Source of the DNA: Sphingobium chlorophenolicum
Lineage (GTDB): Bacteria > Pseudomonadota > Alphaproteobacteria > Sphingomonadales > Sphingomonadaceae
Assembly: GCF_000722875.1 (NCBI RefSeq)
Contig: NZ_JFHR01000030.1
Span: 1 to 59,587 of the forward strand
DNA: 59,587 bases
Direction: 5' to 3'
Part shown: positions 29,492 through 41,918 of the stretch, one piece after another
How positions within the stretch are numbered: the first letter of the stretch is position 1
How the letters are laid out: every line of letters starts with the position of its first letter
The notes under the pieces: model-generated
Told to the model about the DNA's origin: nothing
What the model saw: only the letters and a program-made list of their open reading frames with translations
Databases searched by the model: none
Position numbers and translations under genes: made by a program

Positions 29492-29587
29492 TGATCCGGT
29501 TCCTTCTTATTTGGCCTACCGGGGCAATTCCCGGCGGTTCCGAATTTCACAGCCTAGAGTCCTCAGCCGAACCTTTGACTCTACGCG

Positions 29588-29640
29588 AAGCGCGGGCCTG
29601 TACCCTTTCCCAGAGGAAAAGGCCAGCCCCGCGCGACACT
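29588..29640 (-). promoter_or_regulatory. Hairpin in the rpsQ-rplN spacer
   Basis: Arms GCGCGGG and CCCGCGC with an inner near-complement (CCTTTTCC and GGAAAGGG) bound a possible 50-base hairpin in the junction of the S10 and spc operons. No T run follows, so it is more likely a processing or stability element than a terminator. Confidence 0.4.
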
Positions 29641-29668
29641 TTTAATCCAAAGGCTCAGCGAGCCTCCC

Positions 29669-29932
29669 TTAAGCAGCCGTTTCCGGCGACTTGTGGGTGT
29701 CCACGCGCTCGATGACCTTCCAGGTCTTGAGCTTGGAAATCGGAGCGGTCTCCTCGATGCGGACCGTTTCGCCTTCCTTGTAGACATTGCCCTCGTCATG
29801 GGCATGGTACTTCTTCGAGCGGCGGATGATCTTGCCGTAGAGCGCATGCTTAACCTTGCGCTCCACGCGAACCACCACCGTCTTGTCGGTCTTGTCGGAA
29901 ACCACCGTTCCCGTCAGCACGCGCTTGGGCAT
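29669..29932 (-). CDS. rpsQ: 30S ribosomal protein S17
   Basis: The 87-residue OB-fold protein starts [36 protein letters not shown] and is the last gene of the S10 operon block. It is a primary 16S rRNA binder of the 5' domain. Confidence 0.97.
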   Translation of the reverse strand: MPKRVLTGTVVSDKTDKTVVVRVERKVKHALYGKIIRRSKKYHAHDEGNVYKEGETVRIEETAPISKLKTWKVIERVDTHKSPETAA

Positions 29933-29944
29933 CGTGTGTTTCCT

Positions 29945-30148
29945 TTACTTCGCGACCGAGCGCGAACGCTCGGATTGCAGGGTCTTGATCTGCGCGATCG
30001 ACCGGCGGACTTCACGCACCCGGCTCGGCTTTTCGAGCTGGTTGGTGGCCGCCTGGAAACGCAGGTTGAACTGCTCGCGCTTCAGGTTGTTGAGTTCGGT
30101 CGACAGTTCGTCGTCCGTCTTGGTCTTGAGGTCGGCAACATTCGCCAC
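29945..30148 (-). CDS. rpmC: 50S ribosomal protein L29
   Basis: A 67-residue helical hairpin protein at the exit of the peptide tunnel: [47 protein letters not shown]. The start is 3 bases after the rplP stop. Confidence 0.96.
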   Translation of the reverse strand: MANVADLKTKTDDELSTELNNLKREQFNLRFQAATNQLEKPSRVREVRRSIAQIKTLQSERSRSVAK

Positions 30149-30151
30149 GGC

Positions 30152-30583
30152 TTAGCCCTCCAGGTGGGAGGTGTCGCCGAGGCGAGCGACAACCTTCGTC
30201 TTGATCGGCAGCTTCATCGCGGCGCGCGAGAAAGCCTCTGCTGCGAGCGGGCCGGGCACGCCGTCCAGTTCGAACAGGATGCGGCCCGGCTTGACGCGAG
30301 CTGCCCAATATTCGACCGAACCCTTGCCCTTGCCCTGACGGACTTCGGCAGGCTTCTTGGAAACCGGCACGTCGGGGAACACGCGGATCCACAGACGGCC
30401 CTGACGGCGAAGGTGACGCTGGATCGCGCGGCGGGCCGCCTCGATCTGGCGCGCGGTGACGCGCTCGGGTTCCAGCGCCTTCAGACCATAGGCGCCGAAG
30501 TTCAGAGCCGAACCGCCCTTGGCGTCGCCCTTGATCCGGCCCTTGAAGGTCTTGCGGAACTTCATTTTTTTCGGTTGCAGCAT
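30152..30583 (-). CDS. rplP: 50S ribosomal protein L16
   Basis: L16 helps to position tRNA in the A site. The 143-residue protein has [28 protein letters not shown] sequence, [28 protein letters not shown] and [10 protein letters not shown]. It starts 21 bases after the rpsC stop. Confidence 0.97.
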   Translation of the reverse strand: MLQPKKMKFRKTFKGRIKGDAKGGSALNFGAYGLKALEPERVTARQIEAARRAIQRHLRRQGRLWIRVFPDVPVSKKPAEVRQGKGKGSVEYWAARVKPGRILFELDGVPGPLAAEAFSRAAMKLPIKTKVVARLGDTSHLEG

Positions 30584-30604
30584 GACGCTATACCTACCCT
30601 ATTC

Positions 30605-31300
30605 TCAGCGCGCCGGGCGCACGCCGGAGGTCTGAGCCTCCAGCATCAGCCGGTCGGTAGCCATCGGATCGTGGCCAAGGATTTCGCCCTTGAAGATCCA
30701 GACCTTGATGCCGCAAACGCCATAGGCGGTGTGCGCCTCGGCTTCGGCATAGTCGACATTCGCACGCAGCGTGTGCAACGGAACGCGGCCTTCGCGATAC
30801 CATTCCACGCGGGCGATCTCCGCGCCGCCCAGACGGCCGCCGCAGGTGATCTTGATGCCTTCGGCACCGAGACGCAGGGCCGACTGCACCGCGCGCTTCA
30901 TCGCGCGCCGGAACGCCACGCGGCGCTCAAGCTGATCGGCGATGCCCTGCGCGACGAGCTTGGAATCGACTTCCGGCTTGCGGATTTCGACGATGTTCAG
31001 GCTGACGTCCGAAGAGGTCAGGCTGCCCAGCTTCTTGCGCAGCTTTTCGATGTCCGCGCCCTTCTTGCCGATGATGACACCGGGACGGGCAGCGTAGATC
31101 GATACGCGGCACAGCTTGGCGGGACGCTCGATCACCACCTTGGAGATCGCGGCCTGCGGCAGGTTCTTCATGATATACTGGCGGATCTTCAGATCCTCCA
31201 GCAGCAGGCGGCCATAGTCGGCGCCCTCCGCGAACCAGCGGCTGTCCCAGGTACGGTTGATCTGCAGGCGCAGACCGATCGGATTGCTCTTGTGACCCAT
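30605..31300 (-). CDS. rpsC: 30S ribosomal protein S3
   Basis: S3 is part of the mRNA entry helicase together with S4 and S5. The 231-residue protein shows [22 protein letters not shown], the KH domain ([20 protein letters not shown]) and [15 protein letters not shown]. The start follows the rplV stop by 4 bases. Confidence 0.97.
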   Translation of the reverse strand: MGHKSNPIGLRLQINRTWDSRWFAEGADYGRLLLEDLKIRQYIMKNLPQAAISKVVIERPAKLCRVSIYAARPGVIIGKKGADIEKLRKKLGSLTSSDVSLNIVEIRKPEVDSKLVAQGIADQLERRVAFRRAMKRAVQSALRLGAEGIKITCGGRLGGAEIARVEWYREGRVPLHTLRANVDYAEAEAHTAYGVCGIKVWIFKGEILGHDPMATDRLMLEAQTSGVRPAR

Positions 31301-31304
31301 AGTC

Positions 31305-31691
31305 TTACGCCTCCGCTTCTTCGGCCGCTTCGCGAACGACGATGCGCACGCGGCTGAAGGGCTTCAGGATCCGGGTCGACTTGCCGCGGCCGCGAGCGTG
31401 GAAGCGCTTCATGGTGAAGCTCTTGCCCACCGATGCTTCCGCGACGACCAGCGAGTCGACGTCCAGATTGTGGTTGTTTTCCGCATTGGCGATGGCCGAG
31501 GCCAGCACCTTGCGCACGTCGACCGCCATCGCCTTCTTCGAGAAAGCGAGGATGTTCAGCGCGTCCTCGACCTTGCGGCCGCGGATGAGCGTGGCGACAA
31601 GGTTCAGCTTCTGGGCCGAACCGCGGATCTGCGTGCCGACGGCCAGCGCCTCATTGTCGGCGACGCGACGGGGAGCCTTTTCCTTGCTCAT
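31305..31691 (-). CDS. rplV: 50S ribosomal protein L22
   Basis: L22 lines the peptide exit tunnel. The 128-residue protein shows [27 protein letters not shown] and the tunnel loop region [26 protein letters not shown]. Its start overlaps the rpsS stop by one base. Confidence 0.97.
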   Translation of the reverse strand: MSKEKAPRRVADNEALAVGTQIRGSAQKLNLVATLIRGRKVEDALNILAFSKKAMAVDVRKVLASAIANAENNHNLDVDSLVVAEASVGKSFTMKRFHARGRGKSTRILKPFSRVRIVVREAAEEAEA

Positions 31692-31969
31692 TAGCGCTTG
31701 CCCTTCTTGTCGGCGGCGTGGCCGGGGAAGTAGCGGGTCGGGGCGAATTCGCCCAGCTTGTGACCCACCATGTCCTCGTTCACCGAGACCGGCACATGCT
31801 TGCGGCCATTATAGACGTTGAACGTCAGGCCGACGAACTGTGGCAGGATGGTGGAACGGCGCGACCAGGTCTTGATCGGACCAGCACGGCCACCGGCATC
31901 CTGAGCGACTTCCGCCTTCTTCAGAAGGCTGAGGTCCACGAACGGACCTTTCCAGACGGAACGAGCCAT
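31691..31969 (-). CDS. rpsS: 30S ribosomal protein S19
   Basis: A head protein at the central subunit bridge. The 92 residues run from [20 protein letters not shown] to the conserved [21 protein letters not shown]. It follows rplB by 5 bases. Confidence 0.97.
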   Translation of the reverse strand: MARSVWKGPFVDLSLLKKAEVAQDAGGRAGPIKTWSRRSTILPQFVGLTFNVYNGRKHVPVSVNEDMVGHKLGEFAPTRYFPGHAADKKGKR

Positions 31970-31974
31970 CTCGC

Positions 31975-32811
31975 TTACCTCTTCTTCTTCGCGTGGCGGC
32001 TACGGATGATGAACTTGTCCGTCGCCTTGTTGTGGCGGGTGCGGGCACCCTTGGTCGGCTTGCCCCAGGGCGTCACAGGATGACGGCCACCGGAGGTCCG
32101 GCCTTCACCACCGCCATGCGGGTGGTCGACCGGGTTCTTCGCCACGCCGCGCGTCAGCGGACGCTTGCCCAGCCAGCGGTTGCGGCCGGCCTTGGCGAGA
32201 TTGGTGTTGGCATTGTCCGGGTTCGACACGGCGCCCACGGTGCCCATGCAGTCCGAACGGATGTAGCGCTGCTCACCCGAAGACAGGCGGACCATCACCA
32301 TGCCGCGATCGCGGCCGACGAGCTGGGCATAGGTGCCCGCCGAACGGCAGAGCTGACCGCCCTTGCCCGGCTTCATCTCGATATTGTGGATGATGGTGCC
32401 GACCGGCATCTGGCCCAGTTCCATCGCATTGCCCGGCTTCACGTCGGTTTTCTTGCCCGCGACGACCTTGTCACCCGGAGCCAGACGCTGCGGCGCCAGG
32501 ATATAGGCCTGGGTGCCGTCGGGATAGTTGACCAGCGCGATGAAGGCGGTGCGGTTGGGGTCATATTCCAGACGCTCGACCGTGCCTTCGACGTCCCACA
32601 GGCGACGCTTGAAGTCGATGATGCGGTAACGCTGCTTGTGACCGCCGGCGATGCCGCGCGAGGTCACATGACCCTTGTTGTTGCGGCCGCCGGTCTTGCG
32701 CTTGCCTTCGGTCAGCGCCTTGACGGGCTTACCCTTGTGCAAACCGCTGCGATCGACGAGGATCAGGCCGCGCTGGGCCGGGCTCGTCGGGTTGTAGCTC
32801 TTAAGCGCCAT
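31975..32811 (-). CDS. rplB: 50S ribosomal protein L2
   Basis: L2 is needed for subunit joining and supports peptidyl transferase. The 278-residue protein has [40 protein letters not shown], and the active-site loop with the conserved histidine [25 protein letters not shown]. Confidence 0.98.
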   Translation of the reverse strand: MALKSYNPTSPAQRGLILVDRSGLHKGKPVKALTEGKRKTGGRNNKGHVTSRGIAGGHKQRYRIIDFKRRLWDVEGTVERLEYDPNRTAFIALVNYPDGTQAYILAPQRLAPGDKVVAGKKTDVKPGNAMELGQMPVGTIIHNIEMKPGKGGQLCRSAGTYAQLVGRDRGMVMVRLSSGEQRYIRSDCMGTVGAVSNPDNANTNLAKAGRNRWLGKRPLTRGVAKNPVDHPHGGGEGRTSGGRHPVTPWGKPTKGARTRHNKATDKFIIRSRHAKKKR

Positions 32812-32813
32812 GG

Positions 32814-33131
32814 TCAGCGCACTCCTTCGGTGATGTCGATCGACTGGCCGTCAGCCAGGCGAACGATCGCCTTCTTCACGTCCGAACGCGTGTAGGGCTT
32901 GCCCTTCCAGCGCTTCGTCTTGCCCTTGGCGACCAGCGTGTTCACGCTCTTGACGGTCACGCCCCAAATGGCTTCGACGGCGGCCTTGATCTCCGGCTTG
33001 GACGCATCATTGGCGACCTTGAAGACCACGGCGTTATTCTCGGAGAGAAGGGTCGACTTCTCGGTGATGACCGGCGCGACGACGACGTCATAATGACGGT
33101 TGTCCACGGTCGCGGCTTCCTTCTTAGCCAT
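32814..33131 (-). CDS. rplW: 50S ribosomal protein L23
   Basis: L23 is the docking point for trigger factor and SRP at the tunnel exit. The 105-residue protein has [38 protein letters not shown] and [21 protein letters not shown]. It overlaps the end of rplD by 8 bases. Confidence 0.96.
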   Translation of the reverse strand: MAKKEAATVDNRHYDVVVAPVITEKSTLLSENNAVVFKVANDASKPEIKAAVEAIWGVTVKSVNTLVAKGKTKRWKGKPYTRSDVKKAIVRLADGQSIDITEGVR

Positions 33132-33747
33132 TGAAACGCGCCTCCAGCTTTTCGACCGCGGCGCGCGTCAGCACCAGCGAATCCGCCCTAAGGATGTCGT
33201 AGACATTGGCGCCGACGGCCGGCAACAGGTTCACGCCGACGATGTTCGCCGAAGCCTTCGCGAAGCTGACATTTACCGCGTCACCGTCGATGAACAGCGC
33301 CTTGTTGAGGTTCAGCTTGGCGAGGTGCGCGACCAAAGCCTTGGTCTTACCTTCCGCCACGTCGAGATTGTCGAGCACAATCAGCGAGCCGTTCTTGGCC
33401 TTCGTCGACAGGGCCATTTTCAGGCCGAGCGCGCGAACCTTCTTGTTGAGGTCGTGACCGAAGGTGCGGGCACGGGCACCGTGCGCCTTACCGCCGCCGA
33501 TGAACACGGGCGCCTTGCGGTCGCCGTGACGGGCGGTACCGCCACCCTTCTGACGACCGAACTTCTTGCCAGTGCGGGCGACGTCCGAACGCTCGCGGGT
33601 GGCGCGGGTGGGAGCCCGGCGCTTTTCGAGCTGCCAGAGGACGACGCGGTGCAGAATGTCGGTGCGGGGCTCGACGCCGAACACGGCATCGTTCAGCTCC
33701 AGATCACCGGCGGCCTGCGCGTCGAGGGTCTGTACATTGACCTTCAT
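33124..33747 (-). CDS. rplD: 50S ribosomal protein L4
   Basis: L4 reaches into the exit tunnel; in E. coli it also represses the S10 operon. The 207-residue protein has the tunnel loop [32 protein letters not shown] sequence (seen as [15 protein letters not shown]) and the conserved helices after it. The stop is 2 bases after the rplC region. Confidence 0.96.
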   Translation of the reverse strand: MKVNVQTLDAQAAGDLELNDAVFGVEPRTDILHRVVLWQLEKRRAPTRATRERSDVARTGKKFGRQKGGGTARHGDRKAPVFIGGGKAHGARARTFGHDLNKKVRALGLKMALSTKAKNGSLIVLDNLDVAEGKTKALVAHLAKLNLNKALFIDGDAVNVSFAKASANIVGVNLLPAVGANVYDILRADSLVLTRAAVEKLEARFNG

Positions 33748-33749
33748 GA

Positions 33750-34505
33750 TTAGCCCTCCTGGCCTTCGGTCGCTTCGGGCGCAGCCGCTTCTTCAGCGGG
33801 CGTTTCAGCCGGAGCGTTGTTGCTGTTGGCAGCCTGCTTCAGGCTTGCCGGATACGGCGCGTCCGCCGGACGCTTCACCTTGACGGCGTCGCTGACGGTC
33901 AGCCAGGTACCCTTGGCGCCCGGAACGCTGCCCTTGACGAACAGCAGGCCGCGCTCGACGTCCGTGCGAACGATTTCGAGGTTCTGCTGAGTCCGCTCGC
34001 GGTCGCCCATGTGACCGGCCATCTTCTTGTTCTTGAAGACGCGGCCCGGATCCTGGCGGTTACCGGTCGAACCATGGGCACGGTGGCTGATGGACACGCC
34101 GTGGGTGGCGCGCATACCGCCGAAGCCCCAGCGCTTCATGGCGCCGGCGAAACCCTTACCCTGGGTGTGACCGGCGACGTCGACCAACTGGCCGGCGATG
34201 AAATGATCGGCCGCGATCTCGGCGCCGACATCGAGGAGCGCGTCCTCGGCGACACGGAATTCGACCAGACGCGCCTTCGGCTCCACTTCCGCCTTGGCGA
34301 AGTGGCCGCGCTGCGGCTTGGCGACATTCTTGACCTTCGCGACGCCCGCACCAAGCTGAACGGCGACATAACCGTCACGTTCGACTTCCTTGCGGGCTAC
34401 GACCTGATTGCCCTCAAGGGCCAGAACCGTAACCGGAATATGTCGTCCGTCCTCCTGGAACAGACGGGTCATCCCGACTTTCTTAGCGATCACGCCTGTG
34501 CGCAT
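33750..34505 (-). CDS. rplC: 50S ribosomal protein L3 with C-terminal extension
   Basis: L3 lies near the peptidyl transferase centre and starts large-subunit assembly. From the ATG at 34505 the protein has 251 residues: [61 protein letters not shown] core and a final 35-residue tail rich in Ala, Glu and Pro that E. coli L3 lacks. The frame stays open to 34604, but that part is the spacer before the gene. Confidence 0.96.
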   Translation of the reverse strand: MRTGVIAKKVGMTRLFQEDGRHIPVTVLALEGNQVVARKEVERDGYVAVQLGAGVAKVKNVAKPQRGHFAKAEVEPKARLVEFRVAEDALLDVGAEIAADHFIAGQLVDVAGHTQGKGFAGAMKRWGFGGMRATHGVSISHRAHGSTGNRQDPGRVFKNKKMAGHMGDRERTQQNLEIVRTDVERGLLFVKGSVPGAKGTWLTVSDAVKVKRPADAPYPASLKQAANSNNAPAETPAEEAAAPEATEGQEG

Positions 34506-34780
34506 CACTGTTACTCCCATAGAGGCCCGCCTTAGCAGCGGGCGTATCCAACGAAAAAACCGCTCAGGATTTCTCCTTCGCGGCCCAACCCAAATATAGA
34601 TCACCCCGTCCGGGTTGGATGCCGACCCCTAGGCGGGACCAGCGACGGGGGACCAGGACCACGCGCCTGACCGGCTCACCGGAATCAGGCCGTGCGGTAT
34701 CCCTGTGTCTTTTGAGCTTCCGGCAAGCCGGAATACCCGATACCCTGCCTTCCCAAAGAAAAGCAGGGACTTGCCGGCGT
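34506..34780 (-). promoter_or_regulatory. Structured spacer between rpsJ and rplC
   Basis: 275 bases without a gene. On the minus strand it contains CCAACCC pairing with GGGTTGG (about 34575-34620), a T6 run after GAGCGG, and CGCCCGC pairing with GCGGGC just before the rplC start. In most bacteria rpsJ and rplC are nearly contiguous, so this is a candidate regulatory leader. Confidence 0.45.
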
Positions 34781-35089
34781 TTAGGCCAGCTTGATTTCGA
34801 CGTTCACGCCGGCAGCCAAGTCCAGCTTCATCAGCGCGTCAACCGTCTGCGGCGTCGGCTGCACAATGTCAAGCATGCGCTTGTAGGTGCGGACTTCGAA
34901 CTGCTCGCGCGACTTCTTGTCGATGTGCGGACCACGGTTGACCGTGAACTTTTCGATGCGCGTCGGAAGGGGAATCGGACCGCGGATAAGGGCGCCGGTG
35001 CGGCGAGCGGTGTCGGCGATGTCGCCGGTCGCCTGATCAAGCACGCGATGATCGAACGCCTTGAGGCGAATGCGGATGTTGCTGTCCAT
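34781..35089 (-). CDS. rpsJ: 30S ribosomal protein S10
   Basis: S10 is a head protein and a partner of NusB and NusG. The 102-residue protein has [54 protein letters not shown] and ends in [12 protein letters not shown]. It opens the S10 operon. Confidence 0.97.
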   Translation of the reverse strand: MDSNIRIRLKAFDHRVLDQATGDIADTARRTGALIRGPIPLPTRIEKFTVNRGPHIDKKSREQFEVRTYKRMLDIVQPTPQTVDALMKLDLAAGVNVEIKLA

Positions 35090-35115
35090 TGTTCCTGTAC
35101 CGATGCGAAAGAGCC

Positions 35116-35172
35116 AAAAAACCGGAGCATTTTCAAAAATCAGCCGGAGCAGCCGATGATTTGCGAAAATGC
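35116..35172 (-). promoter_or_regulatory. Terminator-like hairpin in the S10 operon leader
   Basis: On the minus strand GCATTTTC at one end and GAAAATGC at the other (35127-35172) pair perfectly and enclose a second pair (AAATCA and TGATTT). Five bases later comes TTTTTT (35116-35121). It lies 27 bases before rpsJ. The shape suits an attenuator acting on the operon. Confidence 0.5.
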
Positions 35173-35247
35173 GCCAACAAAAATTTACCGCCCCGTTTCT
35201 TGCCCTTCTAGCTCATGAGAGCCGGAGAAAGGCGATCCGGGGCGGTT

Positions 35248-35286
35248 AAAAAACCTAGCGGCGCGAATCAGGCGATTCGCGCCGCT
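35248..35286 (-). terminator. tuf (str operon) intrinsic terminator
   Basis: On the minus strand AGCGGCGCGAATC, a 4-base loop and GATTCGCGCCGCT form a perfect 13-bp stem followed by a T6 run. It begins 12 bases past the tuf stop and separates the str operon from the S10 operon. Confidence 0.95.
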
Positions 35287-35297
35287 GCGGTCCTATA

Positions 35298-36488
<1,191 letters not shown>

Positions 36489-36622
36489 TTTATCCTACCT
36501 TCTAATCAAATCAGCTTTGGTCTGACCGCTCGGCCGCGCCTCGCGAAGGCGCGTCCATAGCAGCAAATTTACAGATTACCAGCCCTAACCGAACCGGTTG
36601 CCCGGTTCGGTCAGAGGATTCT

Positions 36623-38716
<2,094 letters not shown>

Positions 38717-38868
38717 GATGCTTCTCCGTTGCCGGCGCGCCGGCGGTGAGTGAATGAGTCTTGCGGCTGGCCCCTAAACCAATCCGTCCGCCATGGGTAG
38801 TCCCACGGCGAACGGACCGATATTCAAAACCAGATGGAAAAAGCGGGCACCGGGGCGCCCGCTCTTCT

Positions 38869-39339
38869 TTACCAGCGGTAGTGCGAGAAGGCGCGGTTCG
38901 CTTCCGCCATGCGGTGCGTGTCTTCGCGCTTCTTGACGGCATTGCCGCGGTTGTTGGCGGCGTCCAGCAGCTCGCCCGAAAGGCGGGCGGCCATGGTGGT
39001 TTCGCTGCGGTTGCGCGAAGCGGTGATCAGCCAGCGGATCGCCAGCGCCTGGGCGCGCTCCGGGCGCACCTCGACGGGGACCTGGTAGGTCGCACCGCCG
39101 ACGCGGCGGCTGCGGACTTCGATGCCGGGCTTCACATTGTTCAGCGCGTCATGGAACATGCCGATCGGGTCCTTCTTGGACTTCGCTTCGACGGTTTCGA
39201 GCGCACCGTAGACGATGGACTCGGCGACGGCCTTCTTGCCGTCCTGCATGATGCTGTTCATGAACTTCGACAGCACGATATCGCCGAACTTGGGATCGGG
39301 CAGGATAACGCGCTTTTCGGGGCGACGACGACGTGACAT
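38869..39339 (-). CDS. rpsG: 30S ribosomal protein S7
   Basis: S7 starts assembly of the 30S head and, in E. coli, represses the str operon. The 156-residue protein reads [42 protein letters not shown] and ends in NRAFSHYRW. It follows rpsL by 15 bases. Confidence 0.97.
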   Translation of the reverse strand: MSRRRRPEKRVILPDPKFGDIVLSKFMNSIMQDGKKAVAESIVYGALETVEAKSKKDPIGMFHDALNNVKPGIEVRSRRVGGATYQVPVEVRPERAQALAIRWLITASRNRSETTMAARLSGELLDAANNRGNAVKKREDTHRMAEANRAFSHYRW

Positions 39340-39354
39340 GTTTCTGGTCTCCCC

Positions 39355-39726
39355 TTACTTCGGACGCTTGGCGCCGTACTTCGAACGGCTCTGCTTGCGG
39401 TCCTTGACGCCCTGGGTATCCAGAACGCCGCGCAGCACGTGATAGCGCACACCGGGAAGGTCGCGCACGCGGCCGCCGCGGATCAGCACGACGCTGTGCT
39501 CCTGAAGATTGTGGCCTTCGCCCGGAATATAGGTGATGACTTCGCGCTGGTTGACCAGACGCACCTTCGCCACCTTGCGGAGAGCCGAGTTCGGCTTCTT
39601 CGGGGTCGTCGTATAGACGCGGGTGCAAACGCCGCGCTTCTGCGGGTTCGCCTCCATCGCAGGGACCTTCGACTTGGTCTTCTGCAGTTCGCGGCCCTTG
39701 CGGACCAACTGGTTGATCGTTGGCAT
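39355..39726 (-). CDS. rpsL: 30S ribosomal protein S12
   Basis: S12 controls decoding accuracy. From the ATG at 39726 the protein has 123 residues: [38 protein letters not shown] and [16 protein letters not shown]. The lysines in KKPNS and the PGVRYH loop keep the wild-type, streptomycin-sensitive form. The frame extends 4 residues upstream. Confidence 0.97.
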   Translation of the reverse strand: MPTINQLVRKGRELQKTKSKVPAMEANPQKRGVCTRVYTTTPKKPNSALRKVAKVRLVNQREVITYIPGEGHNLQEHSVVLIRGGRVRDLPGVRYHVLRGVLDTQGVKDRKQSRSKYGAKRPK

Positions 39727-39807
39727 GAAGCCCTTCACCTTTTTCAGTTACTTTACCTGCATTCCCGCGTTCCTTGCCGTCCAAAAGGCGAATCGCCTCC
39801 AAACAGC

Positions 39808-39836
39808 AAAAGCCCCGGCGGAAACCCGCCCGGAGC
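39808..39836 (-). promoter_or_regulatory. Terminator-like hairpin in the rpsL leader
   Basis: On the minus strand GCTCCGGGCGG, loop GTTT and CCGCCGGGGC pair with one bulged base and are followed by TTTT. It lies about 85 bases before rpsL and downstream of the promoter at 39929-39957, so it may attenuate the str operon. Confidence 0.5.
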
Positions 39837-39928
39837 CGCAAGAGCACCGGCAATGTTCAGCTCTGACGCCCCCAGAGCCGGATCGGGTGCGGACGAATCC
39901 GTCCATTCCGGGCCTTTGGGCTGGCGCG

Positions 39929-39957
39929 CCTATAGCCATGCGGCGGCCACGGGTCAA
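39929..39957 (-). promoter_or_regulatory. str operon promoter
   Basis: On the minus strand TTGACC (39952-39957), a 17-base spacer and TATAGG (39929-39934) give a near-consensus sigma-70 promoter. It predicts a leader of about 195 bases before rpsL. The 435 bases from 39727 to 40161 hold this promoter, the hairpin above and the GANTC cluster, and no gene. Confidence 0.7.
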
Positions 39958-40029
39958 GGACGAGACAGGCCGGGTGGAAGCCGCCCTCCCCTTCCGGAAA
40001 TTTTTCGGATCCGCCGGAACCAAAATCAC

Positions 40030-40102
40030 GAATCCACGTTTCGTCCCGTCGATCGTTCGACTCGTCACGAGTCCGCTTTCCCGGATTCGCGCGACTCGAT
40101 TC
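40030..40102. promoter_or_regulatory. Cluster of six GANTC methylation sites
   Basis: GAATC 40030, GACTC 40059, GAGTC 40069, GATTC 40084, GACTC 40093 and GATTC 40098 lie within 73 bases. GANTC is the target of the alphaproteobacterial cell-cycle methylase CcrM. The cluster lies in the promoter region of the peptidase-bactofilin pair. Confidence 0.7.
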
Positions 40103-40161
40103 CTTTTGTTAGCGCCCCGTTCAGCAAAAGATCGGGGTCGCAATTGTCGCAGCAGAGCAAG

Positions 40162-41340
40162 ATGGGGGCAGCACGCCTCTGGGCCAGGATGACTGCCCAG
40201 TGCGCGAAATTGTGCCCGGAACGGGAGATTTTCCTGCGCTCCGGCGGCCAGGTGAAGTTCATCCGGATTTCGCGCAGGGCCCAATTGGCCGCCGCCTCCC
40301 TTCTTTCCTGCGCACTGATCGGCGGGTCCGGTCTCACCTTATCCATGGCCGTCGGCAGCGCCAAGGCCGAACAGGAGCGCGCCTCCCTTGCCGCCCAGGG
40401 CAAGGCCGTCGCCACCGCCGCCAGCCAGGTCGCCACCTATCGCAAGTCCGTCGACCAACTCGCCCAGGAGTTGGAGGAGCGGCAGGATTTCATGGACGAC
40501 CTCTACCGCACCCATTTTGGCAAGGAGGATGCGGCTCCTGCCCCAAATATAGTCGGCAAAGCCGATGCACAGACCAAAACAGGCGCGCACAAGCTGGACA
40601 CCAAGATCAGCGCCGCCCCCGAAGCCGCCCCGCTGCTCAAGATCGACGCGCGCCAGCGCCGCTTTGCTGCCCTGTTGACCAATGCCGTGCAGCAGCGCGC
40701 CGACAAGGCCGCCGCCGCGATCCGCAGCTTCGGCCTTAACCCCGACAGCCTCGCGCGGAAGGCCGCCCGCTCCCAGGGCGGACCCTTCGTCCCGTGGGAA
40801 GGGCAGGACGCGATGCCAGACGAGTTCGAAAAGCTGGCCCAGGCGCTGTCCCGCATGGAATTCCTAGAAGCCAGCCTGCTTGCCATCCCTTCCGGCAAGC
40901 CCACCGCCACACCGATGCTCAGCAGCAGCTACGGCTATCGCAGCGATCCGTTCAACGGCCATGCCGCCTTCCACGCCGGGCTGGATTTCCCCGGTAGCAT
41001 GGGCCAGCCAATCCTGGCCGCAGCGTCCGGCAAGGTCAGCTTTGTCGGCCAGCGCAGCGGATATGGCAATGTGGTGGAGGTCACGCACGGCAACGGCCTG
41101 ATGACCCGCTATGCCCATTTGTCCCGCTTCGACGCCCGTATCGGCCAGTCGGTCGCGCGCGGGGAAAAGATCGCCCGCATGGGCTCGACCGGCCGCTCCA
41201 CCGGCCCGCACCTTCATTTCGAAGTGCGCGTGAATGGCAACGCCATCAATCCCCGCCGCTTCCTAGAGGCTCGCAAAGATGTTCTCCAGATCCAGCAAAT
41301 CGCCACGGCGCGCCTCGCAGATGTCGGCGACCGGGGCTAA
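40162..41340 (+). CDS. M23 family metallopeptidase
   Basis: A membrane-anchored peptidoglycan endopeptidase of LytM type. From the ATG at 40162 it has 392 residues: a hydrophobic segment (AAASLLSCALIGGSGLTLSMAV), a coiled-coil stretch (AEQERASLAAQGKA to LEERQDFMDDL) and a C-terminal M23 domain with the zinc-binding H and D in FHAGLDFPG and HLHFEV. All key residues are present. The frame stays open far upstream into the rpsL region, but that part is the str promoter. The bactofilin gene overlaps its end by 62 bases. Confidence 0.88.
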   Translation: MGAARLWARMTAQCAKLCPEREIFLRSGGQVKFIRISRRAQLAAASLLSCALIGGSGLTLSMAVGSAKAEQERASLAAQGKAVATAASQVATYRKSVDQLAQELEERQDFMDDLYRTHFGKEDAAPAPNIVGKADAQTKTGAHKLDTKISAAPEAAPLLKIDARQRRFAALLTNAVQQRADKAAAAIRSFGLNPDSLARKAARSQGGPFVPWEGQDAMPDEFEKLAQALSRMEFLEASLLAIPSGKPTATPMLSSSYGYRSDPFNGHAAFHAGLDFPGSMGQPILAAASGKVSFVGQRSGYGNVVEVTHGNGLMTRYAHLSRFDARIGQSVARGEKIARMGSTGRSTGPHLHFEVRVNGNAINPRRFLEARKDVLQIQQIATARLADVGDRG

Positions 41341-41707
41341 GAACACCCCCTTCTCCCTGATCGGCGGCGACGTGACGATCAGCGGCAACTTGACCGCCAG
41401 CGTGGATCTGCACATCGACGGCATGGTGGAGGGCGACATAAGCTGCGCCGCGCTGGTGCAGGGTCCGGACAGCCGCATCACCGGCCATGTCACGGCGCAG
41501 AGCGCGCGCCTCGCCGGGCTGGTCGACGGATCGATCACGGCGGAGGAACTGGTGGTGGAAAGCAGCGCCCGCATCACCGGTGACGTCCTCTATGCCAGCA
41601 TCTCCATCGCACCGGGCAGCCGCATCGAGGGGCGCTTCACCCACAAGGAAAACGGTCCGGTCGCAACAGGCGAACTCAAGCTGATCGCCAACGACAGCGG
41701 GACTTGA
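41279..41707 (+). CDS. Bactofilin
   Basis: Bactofilins form nucleotide-free filaments that position wall enzymes and shape the cell. The 142-residue protein starts MFSRSSKSPRRASQ, a typical bactofilin membrane-targeting N-terminus, and continues with the right-handed beta-helix repeats (LIGGDVTISGNLTASVDLHIDGMVEGDIS onward). Its start inside the M23 gene, in another frame, suggests coupled translation. Pairs of bactofilin and M23 peptidase work together in cell shape in other bacteria. Confidence 0.92.
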   Translation: MFSRSSKSPRRASQMSATGAKNTPFSLIGGDVTISGNLTASVDLHIDGMVEGDISCAALVQGPDSRITGHVTAQSARLAGLVDGSITAEELVVESSARITGDVLYASISIAPGSRIEGRFTHKENGPVATGELKLIANDSGT

Positions 41708-41723
41708 ACGGGACGGCCGGTTT

Positions 41724-41875
41724 GGGTGGGAAGCGGACCTATCCTATTCCTCCCCATCGGTAGATGGGGAGGGGGACCGGCCGAAGGCTGGTGGAGGGGA
41801 ATGGGGCACGACCTCCGCAATTTCCCCTCCACCATGCTTCGCACGGTCCCCCTCCCCACGCTTCGCGTAGGGAGG
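41724..41875. repeat. Dispersed palindromic repeat, family 1 copy C (inverted)
   Basis: The copy runs opposite to A and B: GCGGACCTATCC, TCCCCATCGGTAGATGGGGA, GGTGGAGGGGAATGGGGCA, TTTCCCCTCCACCATG, CGGTCCCCCTCCCCACGC. It fills the gap between bactofilin and comM, where two converging genes end. Confidence 0.85.
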
Positions 41876-41918
41876 AATTGATGTCCGCTCATGGCCAAAA
41901 CCGGCTATCTCTCCCGAA

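Noticed and set aside
29693..31357. Long plus-strand frame opposite rpsQ to rpsC
   Set aside because: It crosses four ribosomal protein genes and has no motif.
39439..40161. Upstream extension of the M23 peptidase frame
   Set aside because: It would run through rpsL and the str promoter; the membrane segment fits a start at 40162.
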